Below are positions 1-9,056 of a DNA stretch of 64,000 bases, one piece after another. Made by a program: the position numbers and the translations under genes. The first letter of the stretch is position 1; each line of letters starts with the position of its first letter. The notes below the pieces were generated by a model. That model saw only the letters and a list, made by a program, of their open reading frames with translations, made no database searches and was not told the DNA's origin. This DNA is from Ectothiorhodospiraceae bacterium 2226 (lineage in GTDB: Bacteria; Pseudomonadota; Gammaproteobacteria; GCA-013348725), in contig CP054689.1 in assembly GCA_013348725.1 (NCBI GenBank), positions 1,848,501 through 1,912,500 on the forward strand, written 5' to 3'.

Positions 1-1112
1 GTGGCGGCGTAATGTTGCAACGCGCTGCCCGGTTTCAGGCTGGCGGCGTTGAACAGCTGGGTCAGTACCTCCTCGTCCTCGGGCGCTTGGCGGTGCAAGT
101 CCTCGAACACCGCGAGCGCCTGATCGATCTTCAGGTCCGCCTGCAGGCGCAGCCCCTCCGCGAAGGCCGTCTTGCGCCGCTCCTGTTCGGCGCCGGCATC
201 GAGAAAGGCGACGTTCAAACCCGGCAGCCAGGCCTTGGCGCCCAGCGCGAGCAGCGCCCCCGCGAGCAGCCCGCCCACGTGCGCCAGGTAGGCGACATTG
301 CTCGGTCCGCCGAACATGATCTGGTAGAACTCGTGGCCCAGCCACAGGATGAACATGATGTAGGCGGGCGCCTTCACGTAATTGAAGTAGAACAGCACCC
401 AATAGAAGAAGCGGATGCGCCGGCGCCCATACAGGATGGCGTACAGGCCCATCACCGCGGAGATGGCGCCCGAGGCGCCGACCATCGGCACGGCGCTGCC
501 GAGGTTGAAGGCGAAGAACAAGCCGGCCGCGGCCAGCCCGCCGATCAGATAGAACCCGGCGTACACCAACGAACCCAGCGCGAGCTCCACCGCGAGGCCG
601 GCGAGAACCAGAAAGACCATGTTGCCGATCAGGTGGCCGAGGTCGCCGTGCAGAAACATGTGGGTGACGAAGGTGACCGGCTCGGCCTTTTGCGGCACCA
701 GGCCGTAGCGGAAGTAGGACGCGGCGTGCAGGTGCTGCTCGAAGGCGGCGCGTTCGCCTTGCCACAGCGCGTACTGCGGGTGGTCGACCGTCACGATGCG
801 CGACTCGCGCAGGGCCGCCATGAACTCGCGGTCGGACTCCATGGCGAACAGCAGCACGTACTCGTCTTCGGCGGTCGCGCGGCGCAGGCGGTCGAGGTGG
901 GGGGCGCGCCGCCGCTCCAGGTCCTCGAGATACAGCGGCAGCTCGATCTCGGGCAGTTCGGAGGCGAAGTAGTAATCGGCCGCCCGCTCGAAGCGTTCCT
1001 CGTCGCCCGCCTGGTAGCCGAAGAACACGACCGCGTTGATGAGCACCAGCAGCACCGTGACGACCGGCGGCCGGCGCCAGTCGATGGCCCGCTCGAGCGG
1101 AATAATGAGCAT
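1..1112 (-). CDS. Rhomboid-family intramembrane serine protease (partial, C-terminus beyond left edge)
   Basis: This is a membrane-embedded serine protease of the rhomboid family, expected to cleave transmembrane segments of substrate proteins. The reading frame starts at ATG 1112 (MLIIPLERAIDW) and is open to the window edge. A first hydrophobic segment lies near residues 16-33 and is followed by a soluble loop of about 100 residues. The rhomboid core begins near residue 150 (HMFLHGDLGHLIGN). The catalytic motif GASGA places the serine at about 214, and a later AHVGG places the catalytic histidine at about 279. The part after the last helix is polar and helical, possibly TPR-like. Start and family are clear; the substrate is unknown. 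Confidence 0.88.
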   Translation of the reverse strand, partial: MLIIPLERAIDWRRPPVVTVLLVLINAVVFFGYQAGDEERFERAADYYFASELPEIELPLYLEDLERRRAPHLDRLRRATAEDEYVLLFAMESDREFMAALRESRIVTVDHPQYALWQGERAAFEQHLHAASYFRYGLVPQKAEPVTFVTHMFLHGDLGHLIGNMVFLVLAGLAVELALGSLVYAGFYLIGGLAAAGLFFAFNLGSAVPMVGASGAISAVMGLYAILYGRRRIRFFYWVLFYFNYVKAPAYIMFILWLGHEFYQIMFGGPSNVAYLAHVGGLLAGALLALGAKAWLPGLNVAFLDAGAEQERRKTAFAEGLRLQADLKIDQALAVFEDLHRQAPEDEEVLTQLFNAASLKPGSALQHYAA

Positions 1113-1221
1113 CGTGTCCCCCCTTGGCGCTAAGTTACCGCGCGCGGCGGCCGAGGCCAAGCGCGGGAAACGGCGGCCGATCAGGAGGTTCGGTGCGGGC
1201 TCGCGGCGCCCGGGAGGGTGG

Positions 1222-1848
1222 TCAGTGCGCCGCGGCCCCTTCGCGCAGCGTCCAGTCGATGAGCGCCGCCGCCAAGCGGTCGCCGGCGCGCCCGAACGCC
1301 TCCACCACGGCGGGGACCTCGGCACTGCGGGTCGGCTCGATGACCTCGAAGCGCCGACCGGCGTGCAGGCGCCGCCCGGCGAGGTCCACCAGCTGCGCGT
1401 CGAGTCGGATCACGACGTGCGGCGCGCCGTCGCGATACTCGGTCTGGAAGGCGCGTAGCACGCCGCCGAGTTCCAGGTCGGCGCGCAACATGTCCGCGTC
1501 GGTGCTGAGCTGGCGCACGCGGCCGTCGTTCTGAAAGGCCTCCAGCAGGTGGTCGCGCCACAGGATCGGCACGGGCGAGGTCCAGCGTGCGCCCTCGTAC
1601 ACGCTCAGGCGGTGCCCCTCCGGCAGCACGGCGATGCTGGCCGTGCCGAGCAGGTCGTTGTGCGCCGGGCGGGTAATGCGCAGCGCCCAATCCACCGGCG
1701 GTTCGCCGGCATCGGCTACCGCGGACGGGGGCAGGCGATACAGATCGTAGGTGCGCGCCTCGGGCAGGATGTTGCACCCGACCAACGCCCCCGCGAGCGC
1801 GGCCGCGGCAAGCAGCCGCCACGGGCGGCTTGGGTATTGGACGCTCAT
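1222..1848 (-). CDS. ABC-type transport auxiliary lipoprotein (Mla/Pqi-type)
   Basis: A 208-residue lipoprotein with a hydrophobic signal peptide and lipobox LVGC at about residues 22-25, so the mature protein is lipid-anchored, probably in the outer membrane. Its mature part starts with a Tyr-Asp-Leu-Tyr stretch, which suits the auxiliary lipoproteins (PqiC/DUF330-like) found with MCE-type lipid transporters. It is the last gene of the mlaE-mlaF-mlaD operon: its ATG overlaps the mlaD stop in an ATGA, so translation is probably coupled. The inferred role is to help move phospholipid or another hydrophobic substrate between the membranes. Confidence 0.85.
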   Translation of the reverse strand: MSVQYPSRPWRLLAAAALAGALVGCNILPEARTYDLYRLPPSAVADAGEPPVDWALRITRPAHNDLLGTASIAVLPEGHRLSVYEGARWTSPVPILWRDHLLEAFQNDGRVRQLSTDADMLRADLELGGVLRAFQTEYRDGAPHVVIRLDAQLVDLAGRRLHAGRRFEVIEPTRSAEVPAVVEAFGRAGDRLAAALIDWTLREGAAAH

Positions 1849-2807
1849 GGCGAGAAGCCCCTGACGCTGTCGCGGCGCAGCAGCGCGCCGGACGGGTCTT
1901 CCTCGATGCGCCGAGTGAGGTCGCGCAGGGCCGCCAGCGTGCTGCGCAGGTCATGGATGGCGGGCGCCACCTCGCCCAGACCCTCCATGGCCCCGCCGAG
2001 CGCATCCTCGTGCTCGGCCAGCAGGGCCTCGATGTTGCCCGCGGAACGCTCCAGCGAGCCGATGGCGCGCGTCGCGCTGCCGAGCACCGCCTCGCCGTGT
2101 TCATCGAACAGGCGGTTGGCGTTGCCGAGCAGCGCCTGGGCCTGCTGCATGGCCTCGGCGGCCTCCCGCAGGGTGTGGTCCAGGCGATCGCCGGCGCGCG
2201 CCAACCCCTGCATCCCCTCGCGCAGGTGATCCTGTTGTTCGGCGAGCACGCCGGTGGTGCGTTCGATGTTCTCCAATACCTGGCTGAAGCGTGCCAGGTT
2301 CTCGTCCGACAGCAGTTGGTTGGCCTTGAGGACCAGCGAGCCGACACCGTCGATCAGCTCGTCGCTTTCGCGGCGCAGCCGCGCGATGGGCGAGGGGTGC
2401 GCCATGATGACCGGCACTTGGCGTGCAGGGGCGCGCAGCGGGGGGCTCTGCGGGGAGCCGCCGCTCAGGGCCACGTGATAGGTGCCGGTGACGATGGCGG
2501 TGAGGCCAAGCTCGGCGCGGGTATCTTCCCTGACCGGTGTGTCGGGCTGCACGCGGATGCGCGCCACCACCAGGCGCGGGTCGTTCGGGTGGAGCGCGAG
2601 CCGTGCGACCTCGCCCACCCGGATGCCGTTGTACAGCACGCTGCTGCCGGCGGTGAGGCCGGAGACTTCCTCGCTGAATACCACGTCGTAGTAGTCGGTT
2701 TCGCGTTCGAGGCCGCCGCCGGCGAGCCACAGCCCGAACCACAACAGGCCCGCCACGATCAGGACGGTGAACAGACCGATCAGTACGTGATGCGCGCGCG
2801 GTTCCAT
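1845..2807 (-). CDS. mlaD: MCE-domain lipid-binding protein, MlaD family
   Basis: A 320-residue protein with one N-terminal membrane anchor (about residues 8-30) and then a single MCE domain (about 38-120). The domain contains the conserved pattern of a Gly-rich turn followed by GIRVGEVARL. The C-terminal 180 residues are long amphipathic helices (coiled-coil type), as in MlaD relatives that build a tunnel across the periplasm. The start codon directly abuts the mlaF stop. It is the substrate-binding subunit of the transporter encoded with it. It is much longer than E. coli MlaD (about 180 aa) because of the helical tail. Confidence 0.88.
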   Translation of the reverse strand: MEPRAHHVLIGLFTVLIVAGLLWFGLWLAGGGLERETDYYDVVFSEEVSGLTAGSSVLYNGIRVGEVARLALHPNDPRLVVARIRVQPDTPVREDTRAELGLTAIVTGTYHVALSGGSPQSPPLRAPARQVPVIMAHPSPIARLRRESDELIDGVGSLVLKANQLLSDENLARFSQVLENIERTTGVLAEQQDHLREGMQGLARAGDRLDHTLREAAEAMQQAQALLGNANRLFDEHGEAVLGSATRAIGSLERSAGNIEALLAEHEDALGGAMEGLGEVAPAIHDLRSTLAALRDLTRRIEEDPSGALLRRDSVRGFSP

Positions 2808-3617
2808 TCAGCGGGTCTCCTGTACCGGTGCGCGGGCCGTTTGCGCCGCCCGCCCGCGCGGTCCGTGGAAATAGTCGCGGATCCAGGCGTCATCGGCCGC
2901 GGCCACCTGCGACACCGGGCCGGCCACCAGCACCCGTCGCTGCGCCAGCACCGCCACACGGTCGCAGACCGCGTGCAGGGTGTCGAGGTCGTGAGTGACG
3001 AGGAACACGGTGAGACCGAGCGCGTCGCGCAGGGTCAGCAACAGCTGATCGAAGGCCGCGGCGCCGATGGGGTCCAGCCCCGCGGTGGGCTCGTCCAGCA
3101 ACAGCAGGTCGGGGTCCAGCGCCAGGGCGCGCGCCAGCGCGGCGCGCTTGATCATGCCCCCCGAGAGTTCGGCGGGGTAGCGCTCGCCCGCCTCGGGCGG
3201 CAGACCGGTGAGCGCCAGCTTGATGCGCGCGAGGTGCTCGGCGTCGCGGCGCGGCAGGCCGAAGTGCTCGATCAGGGCCAGCGCGACGTTCTCGACCGCG
3301 GTTAGCGAGGAGTACAGCGCGCCATGCTGAAACAGTACCCCGCTGCGGTAGGCGAGCAGCGCCGCCGTCTCATCGCCGCGGTAGTCGACGGTCTCGCCGC
3401 GCAGGCGGACCACGCCCGCGCTCGGGCGGTGCAGGCCCACGATGGAGCGCAACAGGACCGACTTGCCGCTGCCCGAGCCGCCCACCACGCCGAGGATCTC
3501 GCCGCGGTAGACGTCCAGGTCCAGACCCGCGTGCACCACCGCGCGGCCGAAGCGGTTCACCAGCCCGCGCACCTCGATGAGGGGCGCCTCCGGCGCGTGT
3601 GGCGCGGGCGCGCTCAC
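2808..3617 (-). CDS. mlaF: ABC transporter ATP-binding protein, MlaF family
   Basis: The 269-residue ATPase subunit of the lipid transporter. It contains Walker A GGSGSGKS, signature LSGGM and Walker B LLLLDEPTAGLDP, with the H-loop LVTHD after it. The frame is open far upstream, but the correct start is GTG 3617: it overlaps the mlaE stop in a GTGA and gives the expected MlaF length. The upstream part of the same frame is antisense-type shadow over mlaE. The mlaE-F-D-lipoprotein order implies one co-translated transcript. Confidence 0.9.
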   Translation of the reverse strand: MSAPAPHAPEAPLIEVRGLVNRFGRAVVHAGLDLDVYRGEILGVVGGSGSGKSVLLRSIVGLHRPSAGVVRLRGETVDYRGDETAALLAYRSGVLFQHGALYSSLTAVENVALALIEHFGLPRRDAEHLARIKLALTGLPPEAGERYPAELSGGMIKRAALARALALDPDLLLLDEPTAGLDPIGAAAFDQLLLTLRDALGLTVFLVTHDLDTLHAVCDRVAVLAQRRVLVAGPVSQVAAADDAWIRDYFHGPRGRAAQTARAPVQETR

Positions 3618-4780
3618 CAGCCGATCTCCATGAAGAACATCGCCGCCAGGGCGTCGACCAGGATGACCACGAAGATTGCCTGCACCACGCTGGAGGTGGT
3701 GTGGGCGCCGACCGACTGCGCGCTGGCGCCGGCCTTGAAGCCCTCCAGGCAGCCGATGGCGCCGATCAGGAACGCGAACACCGGCGCCTTGAGCAGGCCG
3801 ACCAGGTAGTCCGTTACCGGCACCTCGGCGAGCACCGCAAAGAAGCGCGCCAGCGGGATGTCGAGCACGTTCGCCGCGACCACCGCGCCGCCGGCGAGGC
3901 CCGAGAGCATGGCGATGAAGGTCAGCATGGGCAGCACCACCATCAGTGCGATCACCCGCGGCAGGACCAGCAGCTCGATGGCGTCGAGGCCCTGGGTGCG
4001 CAGCGCGTCCAGTTCCTCGTTGGCCTTCATGGAGCCGATATGCGCGGTGAAGGCGCTGGCGGTACGGCCGGCCACCAGGATGGCGGCGATGAACACGCCG
4101 AATTCGCGCAGGAAGGAGTAGGCGACCAGGTCGATGGTGTAGATCGTGGCGCCAAACTCGGACAGCACCGCGGCGCCGAGGTAGGCGACCACCGCGCCCA
4201 CGGCGAAGGTCAGGATGGCGACGATGGGCACGGCGTTGAGGCCGGTCTCCTCCATCTGCTTCACGATGGCGGTGATGCGCCAACGCCGCGGCTGCAGCAC
4301 ACCGCGCGCGAGCGTCGTCAGGATGAGCCCGATGAAGCTGAGCAGCAACAGCACTTCGCGCCACACCGCCACCATCGCGCGGCCCATGCGGGCCAGCACG
4401 TCGATCACCACGTGGGGCGACGCCGGCGCGGCGGGCGCCTCGCGATGAACCGCCTCGCCGATCGCCTGGAGCAGCGCGCGGCGCTCGCGCGACAGGCCGG
4501 GGGTGGCGTCGGCCAGTGTGCGCACCCGCTCGCCGCCCAGTAGGTGCACCAGCAGCGTGGCGCCCGCCGTATCCAGGTCGCCGATGCCGGTGAGGTCCAG
4601 CTGTGGTTCGTCGCGCAGGCGCACGCCCGCCACCGCGCGGTGGAGGGCGCGATAGTGCGCCAGCGTCCAGTCGCCGGTTGCCAGCAGGCGCGTGCCCTCG
4701 CCCGCCCCCCATACCTCCAGTCGGCCGGGGGTACTGCCGTGCCCCGGGGGCCTCCCCGTGGCCCCTGTCCCGTCCGTCAT
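3614..4780 (-). CDS. mlaE: ABC transporter permease, MlaE family, with N-terminal STAS-like domain
   Basis: A 388-residue inner-membrane permease. Residues from about 125 onward are the MlaE/YrbE fold: several transmembrane helices plus the family stretches MEETGLNAVPI and SMKANEELDALRTQGLD. The first 110 residues are soluble and resemble a STAS domain (a beta strand, then DLTGIGDLDTAGATLL), which in E. coli is a separate protein, MlaB. Permease and MlaB-like function therefore appear fused. It is the first gene of the operon. No mlaC or mlaA is present in the window. Confidence 0.88.
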   Translation of the reverse strand: MTDGTGATGRPPGHGSTPGRLEVWGAGEGTRLLATGDWTLAHYRALHRAVAGVRLRDEPQLDLTGIGDLDTAGATLLVHLLGGERVRTLADATPGLSRERRALLQAIGEAVHREAPAAPASPHVVIDVLARMGRAMVAVWREVLLLLSFIGLILTTLARGVLQPRRWRITAIVKQMEETGLNAVPIVAILTFAVGAVVAYLGAAVLSEFGATIYTIDLVAYSFLREFGVFIAAILVAGRTASAFTAHIGSMKANEELDALRTQGLDAIELLVLPRVIALMVVLPMLTFIAMLSGLAGGAVVAANVLDIPLARFFAVLAEVPVTDYLVGLLKAPVFAFLIGAIGCLEGFKAGASAQSVGAHTTSSVVQAIFVVILVDALAAMFFMEIGW

Positions 4781-5028
4781 CCCCTGGTGAACCCTCTAAA
4801 CTACTGTGTGCGCCCCTAATGATAGGAGGCGAGCGGAGGAATCCCAGGATCGGCGCACGGGGACCGCGTTCGGCGAGGGGGCGCAACGCTGCGGGCGGGC
4901 ACCATCGGGCCCGCGCCCGGGCGCACCACCGAGCCTCGCCGAGATGCGCGTCGAGCACCCCCACGAACACGCGGCTGATCTGCGCGGGCTTTGGGTGGCG
5001 TTTGGGGCGATGGTGCCGGGTGGCCGAA

Positions 5029-5352
5029 TCAGCGGAACGCGAGTTCGCTGTTGCGGATCTCGCCGCCGGTGTCCAAGGTGAGGGTGTCCAGGGTGGGTGC
5101 GCGGTTCAGGATGTAGGCGGCCATGAGGCGGCCGAGGTCGTGATCCTCACGCGCCAGCGCCGAGAGCAGCTTGTCGCCGACGATCCGTATCCGATCCTCC
5201 AGCCCAGGCCGCTCCACCCACTCGCGGCCCATCTGCCAGCCCTTGTCCATGTCGCGGTCGAGACGGTCGAAGAGCTCGGTGGCATCCTGGACCAGCGCCT
5301 CGGGCACGTTGAGGGTGTAGAGGTCTTCGTCGATGATAACCTTCAGTTCCAC
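5029..5352 (-). CDS. Conserved hypothetical protein, small soluble
   Basis: A 107-residue acidic-to-neutral protein I do not recognise. It starts with a short beta-like stretch (ELKVIIDEDLYTLNVPE) followed by predicted helices with many charged residues; there is no signal peptide or membrane segment. I chose GTG 5352 because GGGAG sits about 8 bases upstream; the frame also offers ATG codons at 5400 and 5385 that would add an Arg-rich tail without a good ribosome site. It stands alone, 250 bases upstream of the mlaE start side, and no function can be read from context. Confidence 0.6.
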   Translation of the reverse strand: MELKVIIDEDLYTLNVPEALVQDATELFDRLDRDMDKGWQMGREWVERPGLEDRIRIVGDKLLSALAREDHDLGRLMAAYILNRAPTLDTLTLDTGGEIRNSELAFR

Positions 5353-5585
5353 GGCGTTCGCTCCCTTCGCGCGGCGCGGCCGCATGCGCGGGATGAGCAT
5401 AACAGCCGCGGGGACAGGGAAGAACCCGCGCGGTGCCCCGCGGGAGCGTGCGCAGCGCGTCGGCGATCGTGAGCGTGACGCATCGAGCCCCGCCCGGGCG
5501 CCGGTCCGTGGGCGAGGCTGGAGCGGATGGTCGTAACGTAGGACACTTGCCCGCAGCCGGTCGCTGCGTGAGAAGAGGTGGTGCG

Positions 5586-5867
5586 GTGTCGGACGCCTGC
5601 TTGCTGTACTGGCTCGCCTGCGCAGGCGGGAAAAGCGCCGTCGGGATCACCAACGGTTTCGTGAAGCGCGGCAAGGCCCATCAAGCCGGCCACGGGGAAC
5701 GCTCCATGCGCGCGTTTCGTCCCACGCAAGTGATGGGGGGGCAGCCGTTCTCCGATCGCAGGACGGCGAGGCGGGCGGCGCGACGCCTGCAAGTCCAGAT
5801 GCCGGCCGGCAAACGGGCGTGGGCACGGCAGTATCCCTTCCCCGTGCCCGCCGGCGCACCAGGCTGA
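5586..5867 (+). CDS. Degenerate GIY-YIG-like small protein
   Basis: A 93-residue protein starting at GTG 5586 with AGAGGTGG just upstream. Its layout follows small UvrC/GIY-YIG-fold proteins: LYWLACAGGK, then VGITN, then KRGKAHQAG with the conserved Arg and His, then a MRAFRPTQV-PFSDR segment. The second tyrosine of the GIY-YIG pair is an alanine here (SAVGIT for the usual YVGIT), and the usual catalytic glutamate in the last helix is not seen. It may therefore be a non-nucleolytic member or a decaying gene. It is followed 9 bases later by the next small gene on the same strand. The family call is by pattern only. Confidence 0.5.
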   Translation: MSDACLLYWLACAGGKSAVGITNGFVKRGKAHQAGHGERSMRAFRPTQVMGGQPFSDRRTARRAARRLQVQMPAGKRAWARQYPFPVPAGAPG

Positions 5868-5876
5868 GGCGGCGCC

Positions 5877-6131
5877 ATGCGCGGATTCGTGCCCCCCGAT
5901 CCGGACACCACCGTCTCCGACACGCGGTTTGCGGTGTTGTACATGCCGGGGCGGGCGCGCACCCGCTTCCCCGCCGGCTGTGTGGAACTGATGGCGTCCG
6001 CCGACGCGGCGCGCGCCGCGGCCGATCCTGCGGCCAAACGCTACGCGGCCCGCGTGCTCGGTCCGTCCAAATCCTCCGAGGGCCAGTACATTTACTACCT
6101 GCTGGAGTGGCTGGAGCCGGACGCTCCTTGA
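5877..6131 (+). CDS. Hypothetical protein, 84 aa
   Basis: A short protein of unknown function that starts 9 bases after the GIY-YIG-like gene, so the two are probably co-transcribed. It has no signal peptide or membrane helix. The middle carries an Ala-rich helix (ADAARAAADPAAKRY) and the end is YIYYLLEWLEP. No known motif is visible. Codon composition matches its neighbours, and the ATG follows a GAGGCGG stretch at a plausible distance, so I consider it a real gene with moderate certainty. Confidence 0.5.
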   Translation: MRGFVPPDPDTTVSDTRFAVLYMPGRARTRFPAGCVELMASADAARAAADPAAKRYAARVLGPSKSSEGQYIYYLLEWLEPDAP

Positions 6132-6144
6132 GGGGCGGCCCGCG

Positions 6145-6561
6145 CTAGCGGGCGTCGGCATCCTGGCGCGCCTCATCCACGCTCCACCCGAAGGCGCAGT
6201 CGAGTTCCTTGCGCACCGCGAGGATGCCCTGGAGGTCGTCCTCGACCATCACCGCCACCGGGGTGCGCCCGTTGAGGTGGCGGTTGGCGCGGTTCATCCA
6301 GATCGGCCCCATTTGAGGATTCTGCGGGTAGCTGGTACGCAGGGCGTCGGCAATGCCCACCAGGTGTTCGATGCGCTCGTTGACGCCGGGGTCGTCCGGC
6401 AGCGGCTCACCCTCGAAATGCCGACGCATGCTCCGGGCGCGCGTGCCCGCCGGCATGCCGAGCAGCCGGACCTGGTCGTTCAGGCTGAGCCCCCAATTGC
6501 CGAGCAGTGTCACGATCAGGGTTGCCAGGTGGCCGCGATCTTGCGGGCTCATGGCGTCCAT
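6145..6561 (-). CDS. MbcA/ParS/Xre antitoxin-family protein (DUF2384-type), orphan
   Basis: A 138-residue protein with the two-part plan of Xre-MbcA-ParS antitoxins: an N-terminal helical region ([13 protein letters not shown]) and a C-terminal toxin-binding domain with [25 protein letters not shown] and TPVAVM. ATG 6561 follows a strong GGAGGTGA. In this family the partner is usually a RES-domain toxin directly downstream. Here the next gene downstream on the transcript would be the oppositely oriented 84-aa ORF, and no RES toxin is visible. It may be an orphan antitoxin or a host transcription factor of the same fold. Confidence 0.75.
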   Translation of the reverse strand: MDAMSPQDRGHLATLIVTLLGNWGLSLNDQVRLLGMPAGTRARSMRRHFEGEPLPDDPGVNERIEHLVGIADALRTSYPQNPQMGPIWMNRANRHLNGRTPVAVMVEDDLQGILAVRKELDCAFGWSVDEARQDADAR

Positions 6562-6824
6562 GGCGTCACCTCCATCTGGTTCCGGGTGCGGGCGTGTCGT
6601 GTTAAAGCTACTCGCCCGGCCGCGCCGTGTCACGGTGGGGCTGCGCGCGCCGGGCTCCCGGTCGGCGCCAGGCTGCGCGGGCCGGCGCTCGAGGTGGGTC
6701 GTGGGTGAAAGCGCCGGGGTGGTACCCTTCTTCCCGGTGCCGGCGGGCCGGCGCGCACCGGCGGACCTAGCGGTTCCGCGCGCGCAACGGCGCGCGGTGC
6801 GCGCTCTTAGAGGGGGAAGTTGCC

Positions 6825-7769
6825 ATGCTGACACGGCGCCAATACCTGAAGCTCATGCTGATCGCCGGCTCGGCGTCGGCGGTCAAGCCTGGCCTGCTGT
6901 GGGGGATGCCGCCGCGGCCGACGCCGATTACCCGGCCGATTCCCTCCAGCGGCGAGCGGATCCCGGTCGTGGGTCTGGGCAGCTCGGCGACCTTCGCGCA
7001 GGTGGCGCGCAGCGAAGACGTGACGGCCTTGAGCGAGGTGGTGAATGCGCTGGTCGCCCACGGCGGCGCGGTGTTCGACACCGCTCCGGGCTACGGCGCC
7101 TCGGAGGCGGTCGCCGGGCGCATCGCCGAGCAGCTCGGCCTCACCGACGAGATCTTCTGGGCCACCAAGCTGAACGTCGCGCCGCGCGGCGGCGGCAAGG
7201 CCGACCCCGAGGCGGCCTGGGCGCAGATCGAGGACTCGTTCGCGCGCCTCAAGACGCCGGTGATCGATTTGATTCAGGTGCACAACGTGGGGGATCTCGC
7301 CACCCAGTTGCCGATCCTCAAGGAGCTCAAGGCCGCGGGACGGGTGCGCTACATCGGCGTCACCACCACCTTCGAGGATCAGTACGCCCAGTTGATCGAC
7401 GTCATGCGCCGCGAGCCGCTGGACTTCATCGGCACCGATTACGCGGTGGACAACCGGCACGCCGAGGAGATCATTTTGCCGCTCGCCGCGGAGCGCGGCA
7501 TCGGCGTGCTGGTGTACGCCCCGTTCGGGCGCACGCGGCTGTGGGAGCGCGTGCGCGGCCGGGAGTTGCCCGATTGGGCGGCGGAGTTCGATGCCCACTC
7601 CTGGGCGCAGTTCTTCCTCAAGTTCGTCATCGCGCATCCCGCGGTGACCGCCGCCACGCCGGCCACCAGCCGCGTTCGCCACATGATCGACAACATGGGC
7701 GCCGCGCGCGGGCGGCTGCCCGATGCCGCCATGCGCCGCCGCATGGTGGAGTACATCGCGCGGCTGTAG
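6825..7769 (+). CDS. Aldo/keto reductase with twin-arginine signal
   Basis: A 314-residue aldo/keto reductase-family protein. The N-terminus [17 protein letters not shown] fits a twin-arginine signal, so it is probably exported folded or membrane-tethered. The barrel starts near residue 46 (PVVGLGSS). FDTAPGYG carries the catalytic-type Asp and Tyr, the Lys is in ATKLN, and the His is in IQVHNV. The NADP-binding end is present but short ([10 protein letters not shown]). It lies 150 bases upstream of frmA on the same strand. The substrate is unknown; a role in aldehyde reduction is inference from the neighbours. Confidence 0.82.
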   Translation: MLTRRQYLKLMLIAGSASAVKPGLLWGMPPRPTPITRPIPSSGERIPVVGLGSSATFAQVARSEDVTALSEVVNALVAHGGAVFDTAPGYGASEAVAGRIAEQLGLTDEIFWATKLNVAPRGGGKADPEAAWAQIEDSFARLKTPVIDLIQVHNVGDLATQLPILKELKAAGRVRYIGVTTTFEDQYAQLIDVMRREPLDFIGTDYAVDNRHAEEIILPLAAERGIGVLVYAPFGRTRLWERVRGRELPDWAAEFDAHSWAQFFLKFVIAHPAVTAATPATSRVRHMIDNMGAARGRLPDAAMRRRMVEYIARL

Positions 7770-7921
7770 GGGCGGCACGCCCGGCTGGCCGGTATGTCGG
7801 CTGCTATGCTCTGAGGCGCCCGGTCGGCCGGTCGCGACAGCCCGCGCGTGATGCGCGAAGGCGTGTCGGGCGGCTGCGCCGGCTGGTGCCCTACGTCGTT
7901 CAGCACGGAGGCCGATCGATC

Positions 7922-9031
7922 ATGAAAGCGCGCGCCGCAGTGGCTTGGGCTCCCAAGCAACCCCTGTCGATCGAAGAGATCGATGTCGAAGGTCCCAAGG
8001 AAGGCGAGGTCCTGTTGAAGGTGGTCGCCTCCGGCGTCTGCCACACCGATGCCTTCACCTTGTCGGGCGAGGACCCCGAGGGCGCCTTCCCCTGCGTGCT
8101 AGGCCACGAGGGCGGCTGCGAGGTGGTCGAGTGCGGGCCCGGGGTGAAGACCCTGCAGCCCGGCGATCACGTCATTCCGCTCTACATCCCCGAGTGCGGC
8201 CAGTGCGAGTACTGCCGCTCGCCCAAGACCAACCTCTGCCAGTCCATCGCCGCCACGGTGTGGACCGGCTACATGCCGGACCGCACCCGCCGCTTCTCGA
8301 AGAACGGCGAGGCGATCTACCACTACATGGGCTGTTCGACCTTCGCCGAATACACCGTGGTGCCGGAGATCGCACTCGCGAAGATCAACAAGGCCGCGCC
8401 GCTCGACAAGGTCTGCCTGCTCGGCTGCGGCGTGACGACCGGCATCGGCGCGGTGCTGAACACCGCCAAGGTCGAGCCGGGTTCCACCGTCGCGGTGTTC
8501 GGCCTGGGCGGCATTGGGCTATCGGTCATCCAGGGCGCGGTGATGGCCAAGGCGAGCCGCATCATCGGCGTCGACATCAACCCCGACAAGTTCGAGATGG
8601 CCAAGGCGCTCGGCGCCACCGACTTCATCAATCCCAAGGCGCTGAGCGGCACGGTGAAGGAGGCGGTTGTCGAGCTGACCAACGGCGGCGTCGACTACTC
8701 CTTCGAGTGTATCGGCAATGTGGACGTGATGCGCGAGGCGCTGGAGTGCTGTCACATGGGCTGGGGCCTGTCGACCATCATCGGCGTGGCCGGCCAGGGG
8801 CAGGAGATCCGCACGCGCCCGTTCCAACTCGTCACCGGCCGCACCTGGAAGGGCTCGGCCTTCGGCGGGGTGAAGGGCCGCACGGAGCTGCCCGGTTATG
8901 TGGATCGCTACATGAACGGCCAGATCGAGATCGACCGCCTGGTCACGCACACCATGGGGCTGGAGGACATCAACACCGCCTTCGATCTGATGCATCAAGG
9001 CAAGAGCATCCGCTCCGTGATCATCTTCTGA
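7922..9031 (+). CDS. frmA: S-(hydroxymethyl)glutathione dehydrogenase / class III alcohol dehydrogenase
   Basis: A 369-residue zinc-dependent dehydrogenase that oxidises the adduct of formaldehyde and glutathione to S-formylglutathione using NAD+. Class III features are visible: catalytic zinc Cys in [12 protein letters not shown], the His of GHEGG, four structural-zinc Cys in the [16 protein letters not shown] block, the [11 protein letters not shown] segment and the Rossmann [11 protein letters not shown] 7922 is used; the frame extends far upstream only as a shadow over the aldo/keto reductase. It is followed by fghA after 25 bases, giving a formaldehyde-detoxification pair. Confidence 0.96.
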   Translation: MKARAAVAWAPKQPLSIEEIDVEGPKEGEVLLKVVASGVCHTDAFTLSGEDPEGAFPCVLGHEGGCEVVECGPGVKTLQPGDHVIPLYIPECGQCEYCRSPKTNLCQSIAATVWTGYMPDRTRRFSKNGEAIYHYMGCSTFAEYTVVPEIALAKINKAAPLDKVCLLGCGVTTGIGAVLNTAKVEPGSTVAVFGLGGIGLSVIQGAVMAKASRIIGVDINPDKFEMAKALGATDFINPKALSGTVKEAVVELTNGGVDYSFECIGNVDVMREALECCHMGWGLSTIIGVAGQGQEIRTRPFQLVTGRTWKGSAFGGVKGRTELPGYVDRYMNGQIEIDRLVTHTMGLEDINTAFDLMHQGKSIRSVIIF

Positions 9032-9056
9032 GGGCGCCGTGACGGAGAGGCCCTCG

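Noticed and set aside
12-1133. 373-codon plus-strand frame
   Set aside because: It is antisense to the rhomboid gene and rich in Arg, Gln, His and Gly; the other strand gives membrane helices and GASGA.
2808-4970. 720-codon minus frame covering mlaE and mlaF
   Set aside because: Only the last 269 codons encode MlaF; the rest is Arg/Gly/Pro-rich shadow of mlaE.
6353-7921. N-terminal extension of the FrmA frame by more than 500 codons
   Set aside because: The extension lies in the wrong frame across the aldo/keto reductase; ATG 7922 gives the family length.
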